DNA of 64,000 bases. It comes from JAAEKA01 sp049299095 (lineage in GTDB: Bacteria; Chloroflexota; Anaerolineae; JAAEKA01). The first letter of the stretch is position 1; the number at the start of each line of letters is the position of its first letter. This document shows, in pieces, positions 50,229 through 57,584 of the stretch. The notes under the pieces are model-generated. The model was not told where the DNA came from, searched no databases, and worked only from the letters and a program-made list of their open reading frames with translations. Location: assembly GCA_049299095.1 (NCBI GenBank), contig JBAQWV010000143.1, positions 1 to 64,000 of the forward strand, given 5' to 3'. A program made the position numbers and the translations under genes.

Positions 50229-52859
50229 TCAGCCTGGCCTGGCCTCATCGCCCGGCAGTTCCGGCGCATCTTCCGGGTCGCTGGGATCGTCGCCCGGCAA
50301 TTCCGGTTCGCTGTCCGGGTTTTCCGGCCTGTCCCCCGGCAAAATCGGCTCTTCCGGCGCGGGCGCTTCCTCGTCGCGGTCATTCTCGGCCCGGCTGGCG
50401 CTGCTTTCCTTGCTTGTTGCAGTCTTGCCGAAGTTGCGCAGGCGCAAAGCCAGGCGGGTGAGGGCATCGTCCACGCGACGGTTGAGGCTGCCGTCAGGAT
50501 AATGCCCCTCCGCGTCACGCTCGCCCGCGGGCACGCCGGTCAGCACGGTGATGCCTTCATCCACGGTGGTGACGGGGTAAATGTGGAACTGGCCTGCGGC
50601 GACCGCATTGATCACATCCTCGCGCAGCATCAGCGTCGGCACGTTGGCCGCGGGCAAGAGCACGCCCTGCTCGCCGGTCAGTCCTTTGGCCGCGCAAACA
50701 TCGAAAAAGCCCTCGATTTTGGCTGTGGCCCCGCCGATGGCCTGGATTTCGCCGTGCTGATTGACGGAACCAGTGACCGCGATGCCCTGGCGGATGGGGG
50801 CTTGCGCCAGCGCGGAGAGAAGCGCGTACAGCTCGCTGCTGCTGGCGCTGTCGCCGTCCACACCGTCATAGCTTTGCTCGAAGGTGAGGGTGGCGGTCAG
50901 GCTGAGCGGTTTGTTTTGCGCGTAACGCCCGCCGAGAAAGCCGGTCAGGATCAACATGCCCTTGTCGTGGGTCTTGCCGCTGAGCTTGGCCTCGCGCTCG
51001 ACGTTGACGACGCCCGACTGGCCAAGGTAGACTTTGGCGGTGATGCGGGTGGGCTTGCCGAACATGGTGTCGCCCAACGACAGCACTGCCAGGCCGTTGA
51101 CCTGACCGATGCGCTGGCCGGTGACGTCAATCATTACGAGGTTGTTGACGATGGACTCGCGCACGCGCTCTTCGACGAGGCCAGAACGGTAGCGGCGCTC
51201 GTTGATGGCGCGCTGCACATCGTTGCCGGTGACCATCCGCGGGGTCGCGTCGGCATTGCCGCGGCTGGCGTTGGCCCAGTAGGCAGCTTCGCGGATAATG
51301 TCGGCCACGTCGGCAAAGCGAGTGGTCAGTTTGTTTTGATCTTCCACCAGCCGCCCGCTGTATTCGACGATCTTGGCGACGCCGCCAGGGTCAAACGGGG
51401 GCAGGGCTTCTTCGGTGCAGCGGGTGTGAATGAAGCGGGCGATCTTGAGGACGTTGTCATCGGTCCAGTTCATCTGGCCAGTAAAGTCGGCGCGTACCTT
51501 GAACAGCTTTTGGAACTCTTCGTCGTAGGCGTAGAGCCAGTAATAGGTATAAGGGTCACCGATCAGGATCACCTTGACGTTGAGCGGGATGGCTTCGGGG
51601 TCGAGGCTGGCGGTGGCGATCATGCTGTATTGTGCGCTTAGCTCTTCGATGTGGACTTGCTGATGCCGCAGTGCGCGCTTGAGTGCGTCGAAGGAAAGTT
51701 GTTGGCGCACGATGGCGCGGGCGTCCACGACGAGATAGCCGCCGTTGGCTTGCAGCAGCGAACCGGCTTTGATCAGGCTGTAGTCGGAGACAACTGTGCC
51801 GAACTGCGCTTCCTGCTCGACGCGGCCAATCAGGTTGTAGTAAGTAGGGTTGGTTTCGACGACGACCGGCGCGCCGGTTTCGTTGCTGTGATCCACCACG
51901 ACGTTGATGCGGTAATGCTCGAACAGCGATTCGGGTGGGCCGAGCAGCAGCGCGGGCGACATGCTGGCTTTGTCTTCTTCGTCGCCCGGTGCATCCACGC
52001 CGAGCTTGTAGCGATCTACGTGCTCGGCGATGTGGGTCTGCACTTGCTGCAAGTATTCGACCACTTCGTCCCAAGCCGCGTAGTCGGTGAGTAGGGGGGT
52101 GAAGAGCGGCTGGATGGCGGCTGTGGCAAGCTCGCGGTCAAGGTTTTGCAGGCGTACGTTGGTTTCGTCTTGCAGGGTGCGCAATGAACGCAAGGAGCGT
52201 TCCAGTTCGTCGCTCAACTCTGGTTCGCGGGCTTCCAGCACCTGCTGTTCGGCCACCGGCAACTGGTTGAATTGTTCCTGGGTCGCGGCTTTGCCATCAA
52301 TCAACGGCGCAAAAAGCAAGCCGGTTGCTGTTTGTACCAACGCGAAGCCCCGCTCCAGGGCAAAGGCGTTGATATGGTCGTTGATTTCCTGCCGGCGCTG
52401 TTCGATTTCTTTCACGACCGCTTTGCGGTGTTCATCGTATGCTTCGCTCTCAAAGCTGCGCGGCAGCAGTTCTTCCAGTGTAATCAGCACAGCATCCAGC
52501 TTGTCACGCAACATGCGGCCACCGCCCGGGGGTAACCGCAGCGCCTGTGGGCTGTCAGGCTGTTGGAAGTTATTGACGTAGCCCCAGTCGTTGGGAACCG
52601 GGCGGGTAGCGGCTTTGCGTTGCAGGTATTTGGCGATGGTAGTGGTTTTGCCTGCGCCACCCGGCCCAAGCGCAAAGATATTGTAGCCGTAGGAGGGCAT
52701 GTCCAGGCCAAATTCAATGGCGCGGGTGGCGCGCTCTTGACCGATGATTTCGTTCAGTTGCTCCAGCTCGTCGGTAGACTGGAAAGGCAGTTGTGCGGGG
52801 TTGCAGACGTGACGCAGTTGATCTGCTGTCAGCTCGCGCGGGGGAATGGTACTGGGCAT
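50229..52859 (-). CDS. Lon-like ATP-dependent protease (AAA_32/Lon family)
   Basis: The 876-residue protein has an N-terminal Walker A GPGGAGKTTTI, a long coiled-coil insertion with many Glu/Arg helices, and VDARAIVRQQLSFDALKRAL. A Lon-type Ser-Lys protease domain follows (GVDGDSASSSELYALLSALA with Ser671; GGATAKIEGF with Lys714). Their spacing of 43 equals that in E. coli Lon. Unlike classical Lon it lacks the N-terminal LAN domain. The last 50 residues are acidic with three LPGD units and probably disordered. GAGG 7 nt before the ATG is the ribosome binding site. It is first in the minus-strand unit with two glycosyltransferases. Confidence 0.92.
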   Translation of the reverse strand: MPSTIPPRELTADQLRHVCNPAQLPFQSTDELEQLNEIIGQERATRAIEFGLDMPSYGYNIFALGPGGAGKTTTIAKYLQRKAATRPVPNDWGYVNNFQQPDSPQALRLPPGGGRMLRDKLDAVLITLEELLPRSFESEAYDEHRKAVVKEIEQRRQEINDHINAFALERGFALVQTATGLLFAPLIDGKAATQEQFNQLPVAEQQVLEAREPELSDELERSLRSLRTLQDETNVRLQNLDRELATAAIQPLFTPLLTDYAAWDEVVEYLQQVQTHIAEHVDRYKLGVDAPGDEEDKASMSPALLLGPPESLFEHYRINVVVDHSNETGAPVVVETNPTYYNLIGRVEQEAQFGTVVSDYSLIKAGSLLQANGGYLVVDARAIVRQQLSFDALKRALRHQQVHIEELSAQYSMIATASLDPEAIPLNVKVILIGDPYTYYWLYAYDEEFQKLFKVRADFTGQMNWTDDNVLKIARFIHTRCTEEALPPFDPGGVAKIVEYSGRLVEDQNKLTTRFADVADIIREAAYWANASRGNADATPRMVTGNDVQRAINERRYRSGLVEERVRESIVNNLVMIDVTGQRIGQVNGLAVLSLGDTMFGKPTRITAKVYLGQSGVVNVEREAKLSGKTHDKGMLILTGFLGGRYAQNKPLSLTATLTFEQSYDGVDGDSASSSELYALLSALAQAPIRQGIAVTGSVNQHGEIQAIGGATAKIEGFFDVCAAKGLTGEQGVLLPAANVPTLMLREDVINAVAAGQFHIYPVTTVDEGITVLTGVPAGERDAEGHYPDGSLNRRVDDALTRLALRLRNFGKTATSKESSASRAENDRDEEAPAPEEPILPGDRPENPDSEPELPGDDPSDPEDAPELPGDEARPG
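50234..50345 (-). repeat. Coding repeat: acidic LPGD units at the end of the Lon-like protein
   Basis: Three units of about 14 residues (ILPGDRPENPDSE, PELPGDDPSDPEDA, PELPGDEARPG) are visible in DNA as direct repeats of CGCCCGGCA-TTCCGG on the plus strand. They probably form a flexible tail. Confidence 0.65.
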
Positions 52860-52950
52860 AACATTGCCTCGATGAGTGGAAGAAAAAAATGTACCGGCAG
52901 GACACGCCCCGGTGAAACGATTGTACCATACCCCCGGCTTTCTAAACGAG

Positions 52951-52979
52951 TTGTTGCATTGAAATGACTATGCTATAAT
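52951..52979 (+). promoter_or_regulatory. Promoter of the Na/Pi-type transporter operon
   Basis: TTGTTG (52951-52956), 17 bp, TATAAT (52974-52979), with TGC before the -10 (extended). Confidence 0.65.
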
Positions 52980-53019
52980 CGCCGCACTCCTTCTTTGTGG
53001 GTCGTTCTGTTCTTTCGTA

Positions 53020-54186
53020 GTGGGAAACAATGCCGGTACGCATGTTTCTCTTCGATGCAAGGCGCATCTCCGCGTAATCATCATAGAAAGCAGTGATCCG
53101 TTGTTACCTCTACCTGCTTCACCCAACTCTGGTCAGCCCTTTTGGAAACGCATTAGTTTCATCAAGATTGGGCTGTTTATCCTAAGCCTGTTCCTATTCA
53201 TCCTGGCACTCACCTTGATGAAAGATGGCGCGCGCAGCCTGGCGCCGCTGGTGCGCGATTCGTTTCGGGTGACGAACCCGGCCAACAGCCTGGGGTTCGG
53301 TTGGATTTTTGCCTACGTGGTGATGAGTGGTTCCCCCGTGGCCGCGGCCGCGCTGACCTTTTTCGACGCCGGCGTTATCACCAAGCTGGAAACTTTTACG
53401 ATGATTACCGGCAGCCGCATGGGAGCCAGCTTCATCGTGTTGTTCATCGGCTTCATCTATGTATTGCGCGGGCGCAATCGCGTCACCAGCTTGAGCATGG
53501 GCTTGACTTCGTTGACAGTAACCTGGACTACGTACCTCGCGGGCCTGTTGATCGGTGTGACGATTCTACAAACCGGTGTATTGGACAGCGTGCAGCTTCA
53601 ATCCGGTGCGGCACTGAACTCGGTGCTGGACTATATATTCGATCCAATTGCAGGATTTTTTAAAAGCTTTTTACCCGGCTGGGCCTTGTTTTTGGTTGGT
53701 ATGGGCATTATTTTGGGCAGTTTCAACCTCTTTGACCGTTGTTTGCCGGAGATGTCCATCAAAGACGGTCAGGTGGGGCGTGTGTCGCGCCTTGTCTATC
53801 GTCCGTGGGTGATGTTTCTGCTGGGCGCGGGCATCACCATGATTTCGATGTCTGTCAGCGTTTCCTTGAGCATCCTCGTGCCGCTCAGCAATCGTGGCTT
53901 TATCCGCCGCGAAAACGTGATCCCGTACATTATGGGCGCAAACATCACCACCTTTGTGGATACCCTGCTGGCTGCAGTGCTGCTGAACAATCCGGCGGCT
54001 TTCACCGTGGTATTAACCGAGATGACCAGTATTGCGCTGGTTTCCCTGGTAATCTTGTTGTTGTTTTATCGCTGGTTTGAACGCCTGTCGCTGGCGCTGG
54101 TGGCCAGAATAACCGAAAGTAATCGCAATCTGGCGATTTTCATGACCGTGCTGTTTGTAGTTCCCATCATCCTCCTGCTCATGTAA
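53020..54186 (+). CDS. Na/Pi-cotransporter-like membrane protein
   Basis: The roughly 388-residue polytopic protein has about nine helices in two related halves. GSPVAAAALTFFDAG, MITGSRMGASFIVLFIGF and MGANITTFVDTLLAAVLLNN fit the NptA/PNaS sodium-phosphate symporter family (GxNIGTT-like motifs), although the usual QSSSA signature is changed. It probably transports an anion with sodium. The start is uncertain: GTG at 53020 agrees with the promoter but has no Shine-Dalgarno, and the first 40 residues look poorly conserved. It is followed 27 nt later by a universal-stress gene. Confidence 0.75.
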   Translation: MGNNAGTHVSLRCKAHLRVIIIESSDPLLPLPASPNSGQPFWKRISFIKIGLFILSLFLFILALTLMKDGARSLAPLVRDSFRVTNPANSLGFGWIFAYVVMSGSPVAAAALTFFDAGVITKLETFTMITGSRMGASFIVLFIGFIYVLRGRNRVTSLSMGLTSLTVTWTTYLAGLLIGVTILQTGVLDSVQLQSGAALNSVLDYIFDPIAGFFKSFLPGWALFLVGMGIILGSFNLFDRCLPEMSIKDGQVGRVSRLVYRPWVMFLLGAGITMISMSVSVSLSILVPLSNRGFIRRENVIPYIMGANITTFVDTLLAAVLLNNPAAFTVVLTEMTSIALVSLVILLLFYRWFERLSLALVARITESNRNLAIFMTVLFVVPIILLLM

Positions 54187-54213
54187 CGCGCATCGCAAAG
54201 GAGATTTTCCCCA

Positions 54214-55032
54214 GTGAAAATTTTGATCGCAACGGGTGGTTCCTCCCATTCGGAAAAGGCGCTGCGTTTTTGCGCCCAACTCGTGCAATGCGGTGACGAG
54301 CCGCCAACGGTTTTAACTGTGGTGCGCAATCAATCGGAGATAGCCGCGGGCGAAGCGATTTTGCAGCGCGCCCGCGCGATGTTGCACGACCGCCCCTGCG
54401 CCAAAACGCTGGTGCGCGTGGGCCGACCAGCCGAGCAAATCCTCGCGGAGGCACGCGAGGGGCGTTATAATTTGATCATTGTCGGCGAGCGGCAGGGTTA
54501 CACACTAAAAACGCGCGTTTTGGGGTCTACTGCCCTGCGCGTGATCGAACACGCTGCCTGTCCAGTGCTGATCGTGCGCGGCGAAGTGCGTCCGATCCAG
54601 CGCATTTTGCTGTGTGAAAGCGGCGCGCTCACCCCATCCCTGCACACACGCTTTACAGCGCAACTGGCGGATGTGCTGCAGGGCCAGGAAGAGATCACCG
54701 TGCTCCACGTCATGTCGCAGTTTACCGCCTGGCCGGGGGTAAGCGACCATGATCTGGTAGCATCGGCCGAAGAATTGATGGCTGATCACGCACCGGAAGG
54801 GCAGTGGCTGGTCAACGACCTGCAAGTGCTGACACGGCCCGACATTCAAGCGCGCCCCAAAGTGCGGCATGGCACAGTTGTAGAAGAAATCATGGCAGAG
54901 ATCGAAGAGAACGCCTATGACCTGGTGGTAATCGGCGCGCATCGCGATGCTGGCTGGCAGCGCGTATTGCTGGAAAACATCGCCCGCGAGATCATCCGGG
55001 TGGTGGATCGCCCCCTGTTGATCGTGCGCTAG
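54214..55032 (+). CDS. Tandem universal stress protein (UspA)
   Basis: The 272-residue protein has two Usp domains. The first (KILIATGGSSHSEKALRFC, LIIVGERQG, then GSTALRVIEHAACPVLIVR) keeps the ATP-binding G-rich motif. The second (IQRILLCESGALT, LVVIGAHRDAGWQRVLLENI, DRPLLIVR) is more diverged. Usp proteins respond to stress and often sit beside transporters, as here. The start is GTG with AAAGGAG 13 nt upstream. It is probably co-transcribed with the transporter. A terminator follows. Confidence 0.88.
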   Translation: MKILIATGGSSHSEKALRFCAQLVQCGDEPPTVLTVVRNQSEIAAGEAILQRARAMLHDRPCAKTLVRVGRPAEQILAEAREGRYNLIIVGERQGYTLKTRVLGSTALRVIEHAACPVLIVRGEVRPIQRILLCESGALTPSLHTRFTAQLADVLQGQEEITVLHVMSQFTAWPGVSDHDLVASAEELMADHAPEGQWLVNDLQVLTRPDIQARPKVRHGTVVEEIMAEIEENAYDLVVIGAHRDAGWQRVLLENIAREIIRVVDRPLLIVR

Positions 55033-55060
55033 CTGGTAGTAATTGAGATGACGAGCAAAT

Positions 55061-55101
55061 CAAGTGCGTTCTGGTATCGCCAGAAGGCACTTGTTCGTTT
55101 T
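55061..55101 (+). terminator. Rho-independent terminator after the Usp gene
   Basis: CAAGTGC-G-TTCTGG pairs with CCAGAA-G-GCACTTG (55061-55093, one internal mismatch) around TATCG, followed by TTCGTTTT. Confidence 0.8.
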
Positions 55102-55167
55102 ACAGCCCCTTGAGCACGACGCGCATATAACAAGGCGCGGGGCGGCACGCCCCAGTTCAGGAGTGCT

Positions 55168-56115
55168 ATGAAAATACTTTCGGCAGGCTTTGTATGCGGC
55201 GATCTGGTGCTGGCTGCGGTGGACGAGTTGCCCCCCAGCAGCGGTAACCGCTTTGTGGATCAGGCGGCACTGGCCATTGGCGGTTGCGCGGCCAACGCGG
55301 CAGTCGGCTTGGCGCGCCTACTGACCGGCGCGGACGATACCGTGGCCGTGGCAGGCCGAGTGGGCGCGGACCCGCTCGGCGACTTGCTGCGCAGCGCGCT
55401 GGCCGGGGAAGGGGTGCGCACCGATCCTTTGCTGGCAACGACCGCGGCGACGACCGCGATCAACACCGTGCTGGTGTCCAGCAGCGGCGAGCGCAGCTTT
55501 TACGTGTTCGACGGCGCGTGTCGCCTGTTCACCCCCGCCGATCTGCCCGACACCCTGCTGCGCCAGTTCGATCACCTGCACCTGGCCGCGGTCGGCTCAC
55601 TCGCCGGGCTGGCGGGAGACGCAGGCGCGGACGTGGCGCGCCGTGCGCGGGCGCTGGGCCTGACCGTTAGCCTCGACATGACATTGAACCCGCCGCGCGC
55701 GGCAGCCGCGGATGTGCTGCCGCTACTGCCGTTCGTTGATCTATTTTTGCCCAACCTGGCCGAAGCGCAAGCGGTGCTGGGCGTGACCGCGCTGGCTGAT
55801 GTGATACAGGCCGGGCTGGCGCTGGGTGTAAAGCTGTTGGGGATTAAGCTGGGCGCGGCGGGGTGTTTGCTGGCGACGCCGCAAGAGCAGCGCTTCGTGC
55901 CGGGCTTTGCTGTCTCTGCCGTAGACACGGTGGGCGCAGGCGATGCGTGGGGTGCGGCGCTAATCACCGGCTGGCGGCAGGGCTGGACGTTGTCTGAACT
56001 GGGATGGTTCGCCAACGCGGCCGGTGCGCTGTGTACGCAGCAGCCGGGCGCGACCGCGGGAATGGCCACCGCCGAGGAAATCTGGGCATTTCTGGCCGCG
56101 GCCAGCCGCGCCTAA
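55168..56115 (+). CDS. PfkB/ribokinase family carbohydrate kinase
   Basis: The 315-residue kinase has GGCAANAAVGLARL near the N-terminus (substrate site), GRVGADPLGDLL, and signature 2 DTVGAGDAWGAALI with the catalytic Asp. It phosphorylates a sugar or nucleoside with ATP. The substrate is not evident; the FVPGFAVSAVDTVGAG context is general to the family. AGGAG 6 nt before the ATG fixes the start. It stands alone between terminators. Confidence 0.9.
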   Translation: MKILSAGFVCGDLVLAAVDELPPSSGNRFVDQAALAIGGCAANAAVGLARLLTGADDTVAVAGRVGADPLGDLLRSALAGEGVRTDPLLATTAATTAINTVLVSSSGERSFYVFDGACRLFTPADLPDTLLRQFDHLHLAAVGSLAGLAGDAGADVARRARALGLTVSLDMTLNPPRAAAADVLPLLPFVDLFLPNLAEAQAVLGVTALADVIQAGLALGVKLLGIKLGAAGCLLATPQEQRFVPGFAVSAVDTVGAGDAWGAALITGWRQGWTLSELGWFANAAGALCTQQPGATAGMATAEEIWAFLAAASRA

Positions 56116-56174
56116 GTTTCAGCATGGCTTTTATTGGGCAGCAGATTGTTACGAAGATAGTTTAATTTGCGCAG

Positions 56175-56210
56175 CGTAACAATTCCGTAACACCCTTATG
56201 CTACTATAAA
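56175..56210 (+). promoter_or_regulatory. Pho-box-like direct repeat plus -10 upstream of a small RNA candidate
   Basis: CGTAACA (56175-56181) and CGTAACA (56186-56192) are exact 7-mers with a 4-nt gap, the 11-bp period used by PhoB. TATAAA (56205-56210) lies 12 nt further on, and there is no usual -35. This is the layout of a promoter activated by a response regulator. Confidence 0.5.
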
Positions 56211-56216
56211 GCATGT

Positions 56217-56369
56217 GGTGCTTGCTGGTGAGTACATCGCCTGATAAAATCGCGGAGGGGGGCTGTGATTGCAGAAGGCCCCAGTCAATTTTGTGATTGA
56301 GGCGTTCCGTCGGGCGGGTAACATCCAACAGCATCGCGCGGGCCAGTGCAAACTGGCCCGCTTTTATTT
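56217..56369 (+). ncRNA. Candidate structured small RNA of about 150 nt
   Basis: The RNA would run from the promoter above to the strong terminator at 56338. No credible ORF exists (the one 27-codon frame has no ribosome binding site). Hairpins seen by eye are GGTGA/TCGCC near 56234-56250, a GGGGCTG...CCCC stem near 56260-56285, and TCAAT/ATTGA near 56284-56300. I recognise no Rfam family; it could also be a leader of the next gene. Confidence 0.45.
56338..56369 (+). terminator. Rho-independent terminator of the small RNA candidate
   Basis: A perfect 10-bp GC-rich stem (GCGGGCCAGT with ACTGGCCCGC) closes a GCAA tetraloop and is followed by TTTTATTT. It lies 223 nt after the PfkB stop, too far to be its normal terminator. 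Confidence 0.9.
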
Positions 56370-56453
56370 CTCCAGCGACCATGCCCAATTGGCAGTTACC
56401 AAGACTTGACAGCCCGCGATGCGTAGGCTACCATGCCGCCGGAGTACAAACCC

Positions 56454-57476
56454 ATGATTAACTTTGCTCTGATCGGCTGTGGCCGGGTTGCGCCCCGCCA
56501 CGCACAATCATATGGACAACTGGCGGAAACGCGCTTTGTGGCCGCAGCGGACATCCGCGCGGAACGCGCTGAACGCTTTGGCGCGGAATACAGCGTCGCG
56601 ACCTATACCGACTACGCAGAGGTGCTGGCGCGGCCTGATGTAGATGCGGTCAGCATCTGTGTGCCCAGTGGCCTGCACGCGCAGGTGGCGATTGACGCGC
56701 TGCAAGCTGGCAAACATGTGCTGGTGGAAAAGCCGATTGCCCTTAGCCTGGCCGACGCCGACCGCATGATCGCGGCCGCACGCGCCCACAACCGGCTGCT
56801 CGGCGTGGTGCTGCAAAACCGCTACAACTCGCCCATGCAGCAGGTGCGCCGCGCCGTGGACGATGGCTTGCTGGGCCGGTTGTATCTGGGCAACGCCACA
56901 GTGCGCTGGTATCGCCCGCAGTCCTACTACGAAGACGGCTGGCATGGCACATGGGCGATGGACGGCGGTGCGTTGATGAACCAAAGCATCCACCACATTG
57001 ATGCGTTGCAATGGCTGCTGGGGCCGGTGCAGTCGGTGCAAGCCTATGCGGCCACGCTGGCGCACCAGATGGAAGCGGAGGACGTGGGTGTGGCTGTGTT
57101 GCGTTTTGCTAATGGCGCGCTGGGCACAGTGGAAGGTTCGACTGTTACCTGGCCGCAAAACCTTGAAGGCTCGGTGGCGCTGTTCGGCGAGCATGGTTCG
57201 GTTCAGGTGGGCGGCACGGCGCTCAATCGCATCACGCTGTGGAAGGTGCGCGGCCAACTGGAACAGGAAGCGGAAATCCTCACCAGCCAGCGGGTTGATC
57301 CGCCCTCGGTGTATGGCTACAGTCACCGCGCAGTGATCCGCGACTTTGCGCAGGCGATTATGGAAGGGCGCACGCCCGGCACCCCGGGCGAAGAAGCTCG
57401 CAAATCGCTGGCGCTGGTGTTGGCAATCTATGAAGCCGCAGCCACAGGACGGGAAACGATTGTGAGTGGCGAGTAA
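56454..57476 (+). CDS. Gfo/Idh/MocA family oxidoreductase, WlbA-like
   Basis: The 340-residue NAD(P)-dependent sugar oxidoreductase has a Rossmann motif ALIGCGRVAPRHAQSY, GKHVLVEKPIALSLADADRM and DGGALMNQSIHHIDALQWLL with the catalytic His pair. It resembles WlbA, which oxidises UDP-N-acetylglucosaminuronic acid, an intermediate that could be produced by the dehydrogenase at 61891. The link is inference. The start is ATG 56454 with CGGAG 9 nt upstream; ATG 56433 is less likely. Confidence 0.88.
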   Translation: MINFALIGCGRVAPRHAQSYGQLAETRFVAAADIRAERAERFGAEYSVATYTDYAEVLARPDVDAVSICVPSGLHAQVAIDALQAGKHVLVEKPIALSLADADRMIAAARAHNRLLGVVLQNRYNSPMQQVRRAVDDGLLGRLYLGNATVRWYRPQSYYEDGWHGTWAMDGGALMNQSIHHIDALQWLLGPVQSVQAYAATLAHQMEAEDVGVAVLRFANGALGTVEGSTVTWPQNLEGSVALFGEHGSVQVGGTALNRITLWKVRGQLEQEAEILTSQRVDPPSVYGYSHRAVIRDFAQAIMEGRTPGTPGEEARKSLALVLAIYEAAATGRETIVSGE

Positions 57477-57567
57477 GCAGGTGGCAAGTGGCATTCGCCT
57501 CATCCGTCCTTTGTCCTTATACCTCCTACTCGTTTACCGTTTCCGTTCCCCCAATCTCCCCATCTCG

Positions 57568-57576
57568 TGCTATAAT
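57568..57576 (+). promoter_or_regulatory. Extended -10 promoter of the polysaccharide operon
   Basis: TGC plus TATAAT (57571-57576) lies 8 nt before the ATG at 57585. There is no -35 and no Shine-Dalgarno, so the start is nearly leaderless. Confidence 0.55.
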
Positions 57577-57584
57577 TCTGCCCT

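Noticed and set aside
50187..51641. 484-codon plus-strand open frame
   Set aside because: Antisense to the Lon-like protease domain with correctly spaced Ser/Lys; no own signals.
56213..56296. 27-codon ORF inside the small RNA candidate
   Set aside because: Its ATG precedes the expected transcription start and it has no ribosome binding site or conserved composition.
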